A DNA stretch of 64,000 nt from an uncultured Coriobacteriaceae bacterium (GCA_944320725.1 CALUIM010000003.1:41019-105018); one strand, 5' to 3'. Shown: positions 24,802 to 34,494, numbered from the stretch's first letter. Numbers and translations are program-made. The notes: a model not told the origin generated them from the letters alone.

Positions 24802-25723
24802 CTCGCAGACCACCGCGGCGCAGGAGGCGCGCATCGCGCGCTCCATGCGCAACGACCGCATCGCCACGGGCGTGCTCACGGCCATCGTCGCGCTTGTCAT
24901 GGCTATCGTTGTGTCCATGGTGCTCTACATCCTGGCACAGGGCGTGGGTCAGCTGTTCCAGCCCGGCTTCCTCACCGAGGCAAGCCGCTCCAACGGCACG
25001 GAGGGCGGCATCGCCTACCAGTTGTTCGACTCGTTCTACCTGCTCATCTTGACACTCATCATCTCGCTGCCCATTAGCCTGGGCGGTGCGGTGTTCCTCG
25101 TGGAGTACGCGCCCGAAGGACCCATCACCAAGATTGCCTCGACGGCCATCGAAACGCTCTCGAGTTTGCCGTCGATCGTGGTGGGCATGTTCGGCTTCCT
25201 CATGTTCTCGGTGAACTTTGGCTGGGGCTACTCGCTCATCTCCGGCGCCATCGCGCTCACGATGTTCAACATCCCCATCCTGACGCGCGTGATCCAGCAG
25301 GCGCTTGAGGACGTGCCGTCCAGCCAGCGAGATGCGTGCCTGGCCATGGGTCTCACGCGTTGGGAGACCACGCTGCACGTGCTCATTCCCGCCGCCATGC
25401 CTGCCATCGTGACCGGTGTGGTGCTCTCGGCGGGCCGCGTGTTCGGTGAGGCGGCTGCCTTGCTCTTCACCTCGGGCATGTCGAGCCCTGCGCGCCTGAA
25501 CTTCCTGTCGCTCAACTTCGCGAGCCCCACGTGCGCCTGGAACATCTTCCGTCCCGGCGAGTCGCTCGCCGTGCACATCTACAAGATCTATGGCGAGGGC
25601 AGCCCCGAGGCACAGCACATCGTGTGGGGCACCGCTGCGCTCCTCATGATCTGCGTCCTGCTGTTCAACGTGCTTTCCCGCATCGCCGGCAAGGCCCTCG
25701 CGAGGAGGATGACCGCCGAATGA
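24794..25723 (+). CDS. pstA: Phosphate ABC transporter permease PstA
   Basis: The second permease of the phosphate importer, 309 residues with six predicted helices. The EAA-type coupling loop is QALEDVPSSQRDACLAMGLTRWETTLHVLIPAAMPAI. The segment FSVNFGWGYSLISGAI and the PSIVVGMFGF helix match PstA. The start is assigned to a GTG inside the end of pstC (GTGGGTAA overlap), which gives translational coupling; ATG codons at 24773 and 24845 are alternatives. The stop codon overlaps the pstB start as ATGA. Role and position in the cluster are unambiguous; only the start is uncertain. Confidence 0.93.
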   Translation: MGNSQTTAAQEARIARSMRNDRIATGVLTAIVALVMAIVVSMVLYILAQGVGQLFQPGFLTEASRSNGTEGGIAYQLFDSFYLLILTLIISLPISLGGAVFLVEYAPEGPITKIASTAIETLSSLPSIVVGMFGFLMFSVNFGWGYSLISGAIALTMFNIPILTRVIQQALEDVPSSQRDACLAMGLTRWETTLHVLIPAAMPAIVTGVVLSAGRVFGEAAALLFTSGMSSPARLNFLSLNFASPTCAWNIFRPGESLAVHIYKIYGEGSPEAQHIVWGTAALLMICVLLFNVLSRIAGKALARRMTAE

Positions 25724-26556
25724 CCACCGAAACCGATCAGTTCCTCAAAAGCGTCGATTCGAGCGAGCGTGGCCCGCGTGTCACCGGCGTGGCGATCTCG
25801 GACGAGGTCATGCTCGAGACGAACAACGTCAACGTCTACTACGGTGACCATCACGCGCTACATGACACGAGCCTTGCGTTTCACAAGGACGAGATCACCG
25901 CGCTCATTGGCCCGTCCGGCTGCGGTAAGTCGACGTTTCTGCGCAGCCTGAACCTCATGAATCGCGAGATCAAGGGGTGCCGCGTGACCGGCGAGATCAT
26001 CTACGACGGTCACAACATCAATACCAAGACCGAGAACCTCTACGAGCTTCGCAAGTCCATTGGCATGGTGTTCCAGCAGCCCAATCCCTTCCACAAGTCC
26101 ATTCGTGAGAACATCACGTTCGCACCGAAGCGCCACGGCGTGCGCGACAAGGCCGTGCTCGACCAGATGGTCGAGGAGAGCCTGCGTGGCGCGGCGCTGT
26201 GGGACGAGGTGAAGGACAAGCTCGACAAGAGCGCCTTTGCGCTTTCCGGCGGTCAGCAACAGCGCCTGTGCATCGCGCGCACGCTCGCTATGAAGCCGGA
26301 TGTGATCCTCTTCGACGAGCCCTGCTCGGCGCTCGATCCCATCTCGACGCTGGCGATCGAGGACCTCATGCTGTCGCTTGCCAAGGACCGTGCGATCATC
26401 ATCGTGACGCACAACATGGAGCAGGCGTCGCGCGTCTCCAACCGCACCGCGTTCTTCTACATGGGCGACATGGTGGAGTACGGCGAGACGGAGCAGATCT
26501 TCCAGCGCCCCAAGGACAAGCGCCTGAACGACTACCTGACGGGCATGTTCTCGTAG
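25720..26556 (+). CDS. pstB: Phosphate ABC transporter ATPase PstB
   Basis: The ATPase that powers phosphate uptake, 278 residues. Walker A is GPSGCGKST, the Q-loop is GMVFQQPNPFHKSIREN (the N-P-F after the Q-loop is typical of PstB), the signature is LSGGQQQRLCIAR, Walker B is VILFDEPCSALDP and the switch His is in IIVTHNMEQA. It starts on the A of an ATGA overlap with pstA, after GAGGAGG. An N-terminal extension of about 30 residues before the ABC core is not conserved in the family. No phoU or phoPR genes follow; the next genes are on the other strand. Confidence 0.97.
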   Translation: MTTETDQFLKSVDSSERGPRVTGVAISDEVMLETNNVNVYYGDHHALHDTSLAFHKDEITALIGPSGCGKSTFLRSLNLMNREIKGCRVTGEIIYDGHNINTKTENLYELRKSIGMVFQQPNPFHKSIRENITFAPKRHGVRDKAVLDQMVEESLRGAALWDEVKDKLDKSAFALSGGQQQRLCIARTLAMKPDVILFDEPCSALDPISTLAIEDLMLSLAKDRAIIIVTHNMEQASRVSNRTAFFYMGDMVEYGETEQIFQRPKDKRLNDYLTGMFS

Positions 26557-26648
26557 CGCACCCGCTCATCGGCGAGACGAGGCGCATCTCTCCGGTTTGC
26601 TGTTGCATGCCCATACCATGCGGGGCGTGCAGCGGATATCCCCTTCAC

Positions 26649-26674
26649 AGCGGCGGTCCGTGCGGGCCGCCGCT
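26649..26674 (+). terminator. Hairpin after pstB
   Basis: AGCGGCGG pairs with CCGCCGCT, with further pairing possible in the loop. It lies between the convergent pstB and small membrane protein genes and may serve both; no T-run follows on the plus strand. Confidence 0.6.
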
Positions 26675-26710
26675 TGCTGTTCGAGCGCGTTGTCACGAGG
26701 TGCGTGGCTG

Positions 26711-27070
26711 CTAGAGCTGGTGGCGGCTCGCGAATTCGGGATGGCCCTCGACAAGCGCGGCGTTGAACTGGTGGCGGAAGATGCCGATGCCGAGATACCA
26801 GGCGCAGATGAGCACCACGATGTCCAAGAGGGTAACGGCGATGCAGGCGGCAAGCGCCGCGGGCGTGGGCCCGGTGAGCGAGACCGTCATCGCGAGCAGC
26901 ACCACCGAAATCGCAACGACGAAGATGCTCACGCGGCGATACGCGCGTACCTTAGCACGATGGTTGCGCTCGATGACATGAAAGAGCGCCTCGACTGCGT
27001 CGTCGCTCAGGGTGCCTGCGGCAAGCCGCTCGCGCTCGGCGCGGCTGAGGGTGTTGATGGGAAGCTTCAC
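26711..27070 (-). CDS. Small two-helix membrane protein
   Basis: A 119-residue protein of no recognised family. The N-terminal half (MKLPINTLSRAERERLAAG...ALFHVIERNHRAKVRAYRR) is charged and helical; two hydrophobic segments follow (about 48-66 and 71-94), ending in a short tail EGHPEFASRHQL. The start is a GTG, with AGGAG seven bases upstream, only 13 bases after the stop of the ABC-F gene, so it is translated from the same message. Such pairing is a hint, not proof, that it acts with the ABC-F protein. Confidence 0.7.
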   Translation of the reverse strand: MKLPINTLSRAERERLAAGTLSDDAVEALFHVIERNHRAKVRAYRRVSIFVVAISVVLLAMTVSLTGPTPAALAACIAVTLLDIVVLICAWYLGIGIFRHQFNAALVEGHPEFASRHQL

Positions 27071-27083
27071 GGCATGCTCCTGC

Positions 27084-28889
27084 CTAGTTGCCTTCAAGTT
27101 GCTCTGAGACCTCAAGCCAGGCCGTTTCGAGGTCATCAATGGCGGCGTGCGCCTCGGCAATCGCCTGCTGTTGGCGCTGCAGCGCCTGGTAATCGGTGGG
27201 GTCGATGGCGAGCATCTCGGCCTCGAGCGCTTCTGCGCGTGTGCGCTGCGTTTCGATGCGGCGCTCGAGCGATGCGGCCTCCTTGCGCAGGCGTTGGCGC
27301 TCGGCGTTCGAGAGGCCGCTTGCAGCGGGCTTGGCCGGAGCGCTCGCTGTAACGTCGCTGGCGGTTGTGCGGGCGCACGCGTTGCGCTCCGCCGCCAGGC
27401 GCAGGTATTCGTCGACACCGCCCGGCACATGGCGCAGGTGAGCGTCGATGATGGCAAACTGCTGGTCGGTCACGCGCTCCATGAGGTAGCGGTCGTGCGT
27501 GACGAGGATGAGCGTGCCCGGCCAGCCGTCGAGTAGGTCTTCGACGATGGCGAGCATGTCGGTATCGAGGTCGTTGCCGGGCTCGTCCAAGATGAGGACG
27601 TTGGGCTCTTCGAGGATGGTGAGCAGAAGCATAAGGCGGCGGCGCTGACCGCCCGAGAGGTCGCCAATGCGGCTCCAGAGCTGCTGCGTGGTGAAGCCGA
27701 GGCGCTCCAGAAGCTTCTCCGGGCTTGTTTCCTTGCCGTCGACCACGTAAACACGTTTATACCGCGAGAGCACCTCGCGAATGGTGTCACCCTCAAGCGG
27801 TTTGAGCTCGTCGAGCTGCTGGGAGAGCACGCCAAAGCGTACCGTCTGTCCAATCTTCACGCGGCCCGCAAGCGGCGCGAGCTTACCTTGGATGATGTCG
27901 ATGAGCGTCGATTTGCCCGCGCCGTTGTCGCCCAGCAAGCCGTAGCGGTCGCCAGCGCCGATGAGCCAGGTGACATCCTCGAGCACCGCCTCGCCCGGCT
28001 CGTAGCCCGCATCGACATCGATCACATCGATGACCTGCTTGCCAAGGCGTGCCACGGCAAGGCGCTTGAGTTCGAGCTCGTTGCGCAGCGGCGGAACATC
28101 GGCGATGAGCTCGCGTGCCGCTTCGACGCGGAATTTCGGCTTCGTGCTGCGCGCCTGTGCGCCGCGGGAAAGCCAGGCGAGTTCCTTGCGGGCCATGTTG
28201 CGACGGCGTTCCTCGGCAACCTGCGCCAAGCGATCGCGCTCGACGCGCTGCAGGATGTAGGCGGAGTAGCCGCCCTCGAAGGGATCGACGCGCCCGTCGT
28301 GCACCTCCCACATGGTGGTGCAGACCTCATCGAGAAACCAGCGGTCGTGGGTAACCACGAGCAGCGAGCCTTGGTCCTGCTGCCAGCGCGTTTTGAGATG
28401 CCCGGCAAGCCAGTTGATGGTGCGCATATCGAGGTGGTTGGTGGGCTCGTCGAGCATGAGGACGTCGTAGGTGCCAATGAGCAGGCGCGCAAGGTCGACG
28501 CGCCGGCGCTGGCCGCCCGAGAGCGCGCCCACGGTGCCCTCCCAGGGGACGTCGGCAATGAGGCCATCGATGATGTGGCGGGTGCGGGCGTTCGAGGCCC
28601 ACTCGTACTCGGGAGTGTCGCCCACAACCGCGTGATGGACGGTGTCGGTGTCGTCGAGCGCGTCGCGCTGGCCCAAGAGCCCTACCGTGAGACCGCGCCG
28701 ATGCGTCACGCGGCCCCCGTCGGGCTCGAGCGCGCCGGCAAGCACCGAGAGCAACGTCGACTTGCCATCGCCGTTCTTGCCGACGATGCCAATGCGGTCG
28801 CCTTCGTTCACGCCGAGCGTCACGCCGTCGAGCACGCGCTTGGTGGGGTATTCAAGCTGCACGGAGTCGCAGCCAAGCAGAATCGCCAT
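27084..28889 (-). CDS. ABC-F family ATPase (Uup-like)
   Basis: A 601-residue soluble protein with two ABC domains and no membrane helices, the layout of ABC-F translation factors that act on the ribosome. Domain 1 has Walker A GIVGKNGDGKST, signature LSGGQRRRVDLAR and Walker B VLMLDEPTNHLD. A charged linker (about 230-270, VAEERRRNMARKELAWLSRGAQAR) corresponds to the P-site tRNA interaction motif. Domain 2 has GLLGDNGAGKST, LSGGQRRRLMLLL and VLILDEPGNDLD. A C-terminal coiled coil (about 530-600, SLERRIETQRTRAEALEAEM) resembles that of Uup, which binds nucleic acid. In the second Walker B the usual N-H-L-D is N-D-L-D. AAAGGAC precedes the ATG. Resistance role is possible but Uup-like housekeeping is more likely. 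Confidence 0.9.
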   Translation of the reverse strand: MAILLGCDSVQLEYPTKRVLDGVTLGVNEGDRIGIVGKNGDGKSTLLSVLAGALEPDGGRVTHRRGLTVGLLGQRDALDDTDTVHHAVVGDTPEYEWASNARTRHIIDGLIADVPWEGTVGALSGGQRRRVDLARLLIGTYDVLMLDEPTNHLDMRTINWLAGHLKTRWQQDQGSLLVVTHDRWFLDEVCTTMWEVHDGRVDPFEGGYSAYILQRVERDRLAQVAEERRRNMARKELAWLSRGAQARSTKPKFRVEAARELIADVPPLRNELELKRLAVARLGKQVIDVIDVDAGYEPGEAVLEDVTWLIGAGDRYGLLGDNGAGKSTLIDIIQGKLAPLAGRVKIGQTVRFGVLSQQLDELKPLEGDTIREVLSRYKRVYVVDGKETSPEKLLERLGFTTQQLWSRIGDLSGGQRRRLMLLLTILEEPNVLILDEPGNDLDTDMLAIVEDLLDGWPGTLILVTHDRYLMERVTDQQFAIIDAHLRHVPGGVDEYLRLAAERNACARTTASDVTASAPAKPAASGLSNAERQRLRKEAASLERRIETQRTRAEALEAEMLAIDPTDYQALQRQQQAIAEAHAAIDDLETAWLEVSEQLEGN

Positions 28890-29086
28890 AGAGGTCCTTT
28901 CGGGTTGAACGAACCTATCCTAGCACGCGTGCGGCATTGCTGTTTTGCGCTTCGATATCGCTTTTTTCGTTTTGACGGGCGCTGCTGCCATGATTTCCGT
29001 GGTTCGTTGTCTATTATGGTTGACCGGTGGCGCGGTGTACGCGCGCCACGCCGATGTGCAACAACGAACGACCCAGGGGGAGACCC

Positions 29087-29854
29087 GTGATCAAGGCCGC
29101 ATTTTTCGATATCGACGGTACACTCTTGAGCTTCAAGACCCATCTCATGCCGCAGTCCACCAAAGAGGCCATCGCGCGCATGCGCGAGCAGGGCATCCTC
29201 ACCATCATCTCGTCAGGGCGGCCCACCTACCAGCTGCCGCCCTGCATCGTCACGGGGTTCGACGCCTATCTCACCCTGAACGGCCAGCTTTGCTTCGATG
29301 GCGACGGCGTGTTCCGCAGCTGTCCTATTGCCGAGGACGACGTGCGCGTGATCGTGGACCAGGTGTCGAGCGGTATGTACGAGGTGCTCGTGCTGCAGCA
29401 AGAGCGCTCGTTTGCAAGCAAGCTCACGCCGCGCGCGGTTTCGGCGGCTACCCATGCCGGCTTGGTGTATGAGCAAGACGATGTGCGCCATGCCCTCGAT
29501 GCGCCGGTCTACCAGTTCTGCGCGTTCGTGGATCCCGAGGACGAGCACGTGTTCCTCGATGCTACCTCGTCCATTACCACGACGCGCTGGACCGAGGTGT
29601 TTTGCGACGTGACGCCCGCTGCGGGCGGCAAGGTGTTCGGCGTGCGCTCGGCGCTTGAGCGCTACGGCATCGCGCCCGATGAGGCCATCGCCTTCGGTGA
29701 CGGCGAGAACGATCTCTCCATGTTCGATGCGGTGGGCACGAGCGTGGCGATGGGCAACGCCTGGGATCTGGTGAAAGAGCGCGCCGACTACGTGACCAGC
29801 GATGTCGATAGCGACGGCATCTGGAACGCCTGCAAGCACTTCGGCATCATATAG
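29087..29854 (+). CDS. Cof-type HAD phosphatase
   Basis: A 255-residue HAD phosphatase of the Cof subfamily. Motif I is AAFFDIDGTLLSF, motif II is TIISSGRPTYQLP, motif III Lys is in PAAGGKVFGVRSALERYG and motif IV is AFGDGENDLSMFDAVG, followed by the usual GTSVAMGNAWDLVKERADYVTSDVDSDG. The start is a GTG with AGGGGGAG five bases upstream; the ATG 60 bases earlier has no such site and lies outside the homology. A long palindrome follows the stop. The substrate is not known. Confidence 0.92.
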   Translation: MIKAAFFDIDGTLLSFKTHLMPQSTKEAIARMREQGILTIISSGRPTYQLPPCIVTGFDAYLTLNGQLCFDGDGVFRSCPIAEDDVRVIVDQVSSGMYEVLVLQQERSFASKLTPRAVSAATHAGLVYEQDDVRHALDAPVYQFCAFVDPEDEHVFLDATSSITTTRWTEVFCDVTPAAGGKVFGVRSALERYGIAPDEAIAFGDGENDLSMFDAVGTSVAMGNAWDLVKERADYVTSDVDSDGIWNACKHFGII

Positions 29855-29856
29855 CA

Positions 29857-29956
29857 CCTCTTGCCAAACTGCCCTTTAATGCAGAACTGCCCTCTAAGCG
29901 GCCAAATTTCGGCTCTTAGAGGGCAGTTCTGCATTATCGGTACGTTTGGCAAGAGG
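29857..29956. repeat. Long intergenic palindrome, member 1 of a repeat family
   Basis: Inverted arms of about 47 bases with a short AAATTTC centre. Outer arms share CCTCTTGCCAAAC, inner arms share TAATGCAGAACTGCCCTC plus TAAG, separated by seven non-matching bases. It lies between convergent genes (HAD and DedA) and may act as a two-way terminator. A related element is at 46563-46653. Confidence 0.85.
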
Positions 29957-30023
29957 CGCTGATGGCACGTCGCTGATGGGTATCGCGCCTCGATGCGCGG
30001 TGTATCGCGGCGCGTCGAGCGCG

Positions 30024-30653
30024 CTACGAGTCCTTCTTCAGGTTGGGGATGATGCGCTTTACGATCCAGACGATCGCCACGATGACAACGATCGCGATGA
30101 TGACGTACTTCACAACATCGGAGACCCATTCCGCCTGCTCGCTCACCGTCATCCACGCGCTGCCGGCGGCGGCGCCGAGCGAGCACAGGATCGTGTTCCA
30201 CACGGCGGAGCCCACGAGCGTGAACAGCGTGAACTTGATGGGGTTCATGCGCGCGGTGCCTGCGGGGATGGAGATGAGGCTGCGCACCACGGGGATGCAG
30301 CGGCAGATGAGCACGGTAAACTGGCCCTTGCGGTCGAACCAATCGACGGCGCTGGCGATATCGGAGCCCTTGAAGCCCAGCAGGCGCATGGGGCGCGTCT
30401 CGAAGAAACGCATGAGGCGCTCGCGCGAGAGCACGTAGCCAATGCCGTAGAGGATGTAGGCGCCAAGCACCGAGCCCGCGGTCGCGGAGATGATGACAAG
30501 CGGAAGCACCATGTCGGTCGTGGTGGTGAAGAAGCCCGAGAGGGGCAGGATGACCTCGCTGGGGATGGGCGGGAACACGTTCTCGATAAAGATGAGCGCA
30601 CCCACGGCGAAGTAGCCGAACTGGTTAATGAAATCGAAGAAGAGCTCTTCCAT
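30024..30653 (-). CDS. DedA family membrane protein
   Basis: A 209-residue polytopic protein of the DedA/VTT family. Members flip or move lipids (undecaprenyl phosphate or phospholipid) and keep envelope and proton balance. Family marks are ENVFPPIPSEVILPLSGFF (the E-x-x-x-P-x-P-x-E segment near 20-38), AGSVLGAYILYGIGYVLSRE (G-x-x-x-G-x-x-x-x-Y), FDRKGQFTVLICRCIPVVRSLISIPAGTARMN (the F/R-x-x-P-x-x-R-x-x-x-x-x-x-A-G motif) and a C-terminal helix. The chosen ATG follows AAGGGAAA; a start 33 bases upstream is not supported. It begins about 117 bases from the acyltransferase stop. Which lipid it handles cannot be told. Confidence 0.9.
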   Translation of the reverse strand: MEELFFDFINQFGYFAVGALIFIENVFPPIPSEVILPLSGFFTTTTDMVLPLVIISATAGSVLGAYILYGIGYVLSRERLMRFFETRPMRLLGFKGSDIASAVDWFDRKGQFTVLICRCIPVVRSLISIPAGTARMNPIKFTLFTLVGSAVWNTILCSLGAAAGSAWMTVSEQAEWVSDVVKYVIIAIVVIVAIVWIVKRIIPNLKKDS

Positions 30654-30770
30654 GCGTTTCCCTTCGTATGGCGGCCAGGTGGCCAAAAACTGCCTGCATG
30701 AGTGTAGCCCATCGGTGCGGGGGCATCGTATATTCCACCGGACCTCCCCATGTTGGGTGGAGCCGTCGTC

Positions 30771-31835
30771 CTATGCGCGGATCCACTTCAGGCGCATGAG
30801 CTTGTTGAAGGGGGCTTCGAGGCAGCGTAGTGCGCAGAGGCCCACCACGGCGGCGCTGATGGCGCAGATGATGATGAGGCCCGCGGCAGGCTCGAGGACG
30901 ATGGGCAGATCGTAGAAGCCCGTGTGGAAGGTGAGCCATGCACGGACGAGGCGATGGAGCACGTATACCTGGAGCGTGCGCTCGCCCAGTACGGTGAGCC
31001 AGCTGGTGCCGCGCGGGATGACCCTCAGCAGCGCAAGCGAGCAAACAAGCGCGATTGCGATGGTTACGAGTTTACCGGCGACGCCGAGCAGCATGTTGGC
31101 GCCATAGGGGTTGTCACCGTAGACCATGGGGAAGAACCAGTCGAAGATGTGCTCGTTGGTCATGCGCAGCACGGCAAGGATGGCCGCTATGGCAACGCAG
31201 AGCCAGAGTTCCCACCGCCCTGCGATGCGCTCGACAAAACTCGTGGAGCAGTAGTAGCCGAGGGCGAAATAGGGGAGGAAGGCAATCGACCGGCTGATGC
31301 CGAGCAGGCCGTTCGACAGATCGACGCAGCCCCATGCGAGCGCCAGCACGCACGAGAGCGCAATACCTTGCCAGGGTTTGAGGCGCGCGAGCACCGGCGT
31401 GGCGAGATACCACCACGCCATGCCAAGGAGATACCACGGCGCCGAGGTGAACATGATCATGCGCGCGGGTGTGAGGATGCCCGTGATGGCGAGTAGGAGC
31501 GCTTGGTAGACAACGCCCAGCACGACAAATGAGATGATGCGGTTCACGTTGAGGTGTCCGCCGCGATACGCGCCCTTGGCAAAGAGCCCCGAAACGAACA
31601 CAAAAAGCGGCATGTGGAAGAGGTAGATAAGGTCGAAGGCGCAGCTGAGCGCAGGGTTGTCGTTATGCACCGGGTGCATGAAGTGGCCCACCACCACGAG
31701 GATGATGAGGATGCCTTTGATGTTGTCGAAGAGCGCAATGCGGGCAGCGCCTGTGCTGCGGTTTGCGCCCGCCGGACTGCCAGCAGGCTGGACCCGCCGC
31801 GCGGCGCCGTCGGTGTAAGATGACGCGTCTGTCAT
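30771..31835 (-). CDS. Acyltransferase family 3 membrane protein
   Basis: A 354-residue membrane protein with about ten hydrophobic helices. After a polar N-terminus (about 1-32) comes ALFDNIKGILIILVVVGHFMHP, the R/N-x-x-K-G-x-x-I-x-x-V-x-x-x-H motif of the acyltransferase-3 family, whose His is needed for O-acetylation of sugars, as in OatA, WecH and capsule acetylases. FHMPLFVFVSGLFAKGAY matches the second motif (F-x-M-P-L-F-x-x-x-S-G). It starts nine bases after the upp stop and is probably its operon partner. The acceptor is unknown; a cell wall or secreted polysaccharide is likely. Confidence 0.85.
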   Translation of the reverse strand: MTDASSYTDGAARRVQPAGSPAGANRSTGAARIALFDNIKGILIILVVVGHFMHPVHNDNPALSCAFDLIYLFHMPLFVFVSGLFAKGAYRGGHLNVNRIISFVVLGVVYQALLLAITGILTPARMIMFTSAPWYLLGMAWWYLATPVLARLKPWQGIALSCVLALAWGCVDLSNGLLGISRSIAFLPYFALGYYCSTSFVERIAGRWELWLCVAIAAILAVLRMTNEHIFDWFFPMVYGDNPYGANMLLGVAGKLVTIAIALVCSLALLRVIPRGTSWLTVLGERTLQVYVLHRLVRAWLTFHTGFYDLPIVLEPAAGLIIICAISAAVVGLCALRCLEAPFNKLMRLKWIRA

Positions 31836-31844
31836 GCGCGCACC

Positions 31845-32492
31845 CTAGAGCGTGCCGAAGATGCGGTCGCCTGCATCGCCCAGGCCGGGCACGATATAGG
31901 CCTGCTCGTTGAGATGATCGTCGATGGCACACACGTACACGCGGATATCCGGGTCGGCGGCGAGCAACGCCTCGAGCCCCTCGGGCGCGGCGAGGATGAA
32001 CACGAGCCTCAGGTCGCGCACGCCGCGGCGGCGCAGCGCGTGCACGGCGTCGATGGCCGAGCCGCCGGTGGCGAGCATGGGGTCGACCACGATGCAGGTG
32101 CGTTCGGCGATGTCGCGCGGCATCTTGCAGTAGTACTCGCGCGGCTCGTGCGTGACCTCGTCGCGCTCCATGCCGATATGGCCCACGCGGGCAGACGGCA
32201 TGAGGTCGAGCATGCCCTCGACCATGCCAAGGCCGGCGCGCAGGATGGGCACGACGGCTACCTTGCGTCCGGCGATGCGCTTGCCGTGCGCCACCGCGAG
32301 CGGCGTCTCGACATCGACGTCTTCGAGCGGGAAGTCGCGCGTCACCTCGTAGCCCTCGAAGAGCGCCAGCTCGCGCACGATTTCGCGGAACTGTTTGGTG
32401 CCGGTTGCGGCATCGCGCAGGATGGTGAGCTTGTGCTGCACGAGCGGATGGTCGATGAGGGTGACGCGTGCGGTGTCAAAGGTGTGAGACAT
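31845..32492 (-). CDS. upp: Uracil phosphoribosyltransferase
   Basis: Upp salvages uracil by joining it to PRPP, giving UMP. The 215-residue protein starts [27 protein letters not shown], typical of the family. The PRPP site is [16 protein letters not shown], the flexible loop and uracil-binding regions are [31 protein letters not shown] and the C-terminal [23 protein letters not shown] precedes the chosen ATG. It is followed closely by the acyltransferase gene. No PyrR binding site or uracil permease is next to it. Confidence 0.97.
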   Translation of the reverse strand: MSHTFDTARVTLIDHPLVQHKLTILRDAATGTKQFREIVRELALFEGYEVTRDFPLEDVDVETPLAVAHGKRIAGRKVAVVPILRAGLGMVEGMLDLMPSARVGHIGMERDEVTHEPREYYCKMPRDIAERTCIVVDPMLATGGSAIDAVHALRRRGVRDLRLVFILAAPEGLEALLAADPDIRVYVCAIDDHLNEQAYIVPGLGDAGDRIFGTL

Positions 32493-32589
32493 GGGTGCTC
32501 CTGCCAACCGAGATGCGGTAGCTGCCGGAGCATGGTGCCCCGGCAGCCGTTCTGTTCGCACCTGATTATCGCACGGAGCGGTGCATGCG

Positions 32590-34494
32590 TTACTCGTCGA
32601 TGTGCATGCAGCGCATGGCGTTCAAGATCGCGATCATGGCCACGCCCACGTCGCCAAAGACGGCGAGCCACATATTGGCGATGCCGAGCGCCGCGAGCAC
32701 GAGGATGAGCACCTTGACACCGATGGCGAAGATGATGTTCTGCCATACGATCGCCATGGTCTTGCGCGCGATGCGCATGGCCTTCGCGATCTTGGAGGGC
32801 TTGTCGTCCATGAGGACCACGTCGGCCGCCTCGATGGCGGCGTCCGACCCCATCGCGCCCATGGCGATGCCCACATCGGCGCGCATGAGCACGGGCGCGT
32901 CGTTGATGCCGTCGCCCGCGAAGGCGAGCTTGGCGCCATCGGCCTCGCGCGCGAGCAGCTGCTCCACGCGGGCCACCTTGTCCTCGGGCAGTAGCTGCGC
33001 ATGGAACTCATCGATCCCGATCTTCTCGGCGACAGATCGCGCGACGTCCTCACGGTCGCCGGTGAGCATGATGCAGCGCGTGACGCCTGCCGCATGGAGG
33101 CTGCGGATGGTCTCGGCGGCATCGTCTTTCACGGCGTCGGCGATGACGATATGGCCCGCGTACGCGCCATCGACGGTCACGTGCAAGATGGTGCCGGTGA
33201 GCTCGCAGTCGTGCCACGCGGTGCCGCGTTCGCGCATGAGCTTGTCGTTGCCCACCACAACAACGTGCTCGTTCACGCGGGCAGACACGCCGTGGCCAGA
33301 CTCCTCGCGTGCCTCGGCGATGCATGCCCGGTCGATCTCGCCGGTATAGGCGGTGCGCACGGAGATGGCGATGGGATGGTCGGAGAACGCCTCGGCATGG
33401 GCTGCCATGGAGAGGAGGTAGTCGGGGTCGATGCCCGCCTCCGGGTGCACGGCCACCACGCTGAACGTGCCGGAGGTAAGGGTGCCGGTCTTATCGAACA
33501 CCACGGTGTCCACCTTGGAGAGGAGCTCCAGGTAGTTCGAGCCCTTGACCAGGATGCCGGCACGCGACGCCCCGCCGATGCCGCCGAAAAACGAGAGCGG
33601 CACCGAGATCACAAGGGCGCACGGGCACGAGACCACGAGGAAGGTGAGGCCGCGCAGCAGCCAGTCGGTCCAGGGACCCCAGCCAAGAAGCGGCGGTACC
33701 ACGGCGAGGACGACGGCGGAGATGGTGACGATGGGCGTGTAGACGCGGGCGAAGCGGGTGATGAAGCTCTCGGTTTTCGCCTTCTTCTCGCTTGCGTTCT
33801 CCACGAGCTCCAGAATGCGCGAGACGGTCGATTCGCCAAAGGGCTTCGTGGTGCGCACATGCAAAAGCCCCGTCATGTTGATGCAGCCCGAGATGACAGC
33901 TGCGCCCGGTTCCACATGGCGCGGCACGCTCTCGCCGGTGAGCGCGGCGGTATCGAGCTGGGAGACGCCCTCGATGACAACGCCGTCGATCGGGATGCGC
34001 TCGCCCGGCTTCACGACGATGACGTCGCCCACAGCCACCTCGTCGGGGTCGACCTCTATGAGCTCGCCCGCCTGTTCGATATTGGCGTAATCGGGGGCGA
34101 TATCCATCATGTCGGCGATGGACTTGCGGCTCTTGCCCACGGCATAGCTCTGGAAGAGCTCGCCGACCTGGTAGAAGAGCATCACCGCGCAGCCCTCGGC
34201 CGACTGCGGCTCGGTTTCGGGGAAGAGGATCGTCGCGAAGGCGCCGATGGTGGCGACGGTCATGAGGAATGCCTCGTCGAAGGGGTCGCCGCGGCGGATA
34301 TTGTTCCATGCCTTGAGCAGAACGTCGTAGCCGGCGATGAGGAAGGCGACAACGTAGAGCGCGAAGGCGGCATAGACGGCGCTCGCCCCGAAGGCGGCTT
34401 CGATGATGCCGGTCTTCTCGGCAATCATCGTGGCGAAGAAGATGGCGATGGCGATTAGGATGCGGTTGCGCCATTTCCGCTGTTTCTTATTCAT
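32590..34494 (-). CDS. Heavy-metal (probably zinc) exporting P1B-type ATPase
   Basis: A 634-residue CPx-type ATPase that pumps metal ions out of the cell. Membrane region motifs include [11 protein letters not shown] (actuator loop preceded by T-G-E-S), [18 protein letters not shown] (Cys-Pro-Cys ion site near residue 288), [12 protein letters not shown] (phosphorylated Asp near 331), and [18 protein letters not shown] plus [22 protein letters not shown] in the ATP-binding domains. The SCPCALVIS helix with a conserved downstream Asp is the ZntA/CadA (Zn2+/Cd2+) pattern. There is no N-terminal HMA domain; a separate HMA protein is encoded just upstream. AGGAGC precedes the ATG. An operator-like palindrome 32 bases upstream matches those at the repressor gene, so expression should rise with metal. 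Confidence 0.93.
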   Translation of the reverse strand: MNKKQRKWRNRILIAIAIFFATMIAEKTGIIEAAFGASAVYAAFALYVVAFLIAGYDVLLKAWNNIRRGDPFDEAFLMTVATIGAFATILFPETEPQSAEGCAVMLFYQVGELFQSYAVGKSRKSIADMMDIAPDYANIEQAGELIEVDPDEVAVGDVIVVKPGERIPIDGVVIEGVSQLDTAALTGESVPRHVEPGAAVISGCINMTGLLHVRTTKPFGESTVSRILELVENASEKKAKTESFITRFARVYTPIVTISAVVLAVVPPLLGWGPWTDWLLRGLTFLVVSCPCALVISVPLSFFGGIGGASRAGILVKGSNYLELLSKVDTVVFDKTGTLTSGTFSVVAVHPEAGIDPDYLLSMAAHAEAFSDHPIAISVRTAYTGEIDRACIAEAREESGHGVSARVNEHVVVVGNDKLMRERGTAWHDCELTGTILHVTVDGAYAGHIVIADAVKDDAAETIRSLHAAGVTRCIMLTGDREDVARSVAEKIGIDEFHAQLLPEDKVARVEQLLAREADGAKLAFAGDGINDAPVLMRADVGIAMGAMGSDAAIEAADVVLMDDKPSKIAKAMRIARKTMAIVWQNIIFAIGVKVLILVLAALGIANMWLAVFGDVGVAMIAILNAMRCMHIDE

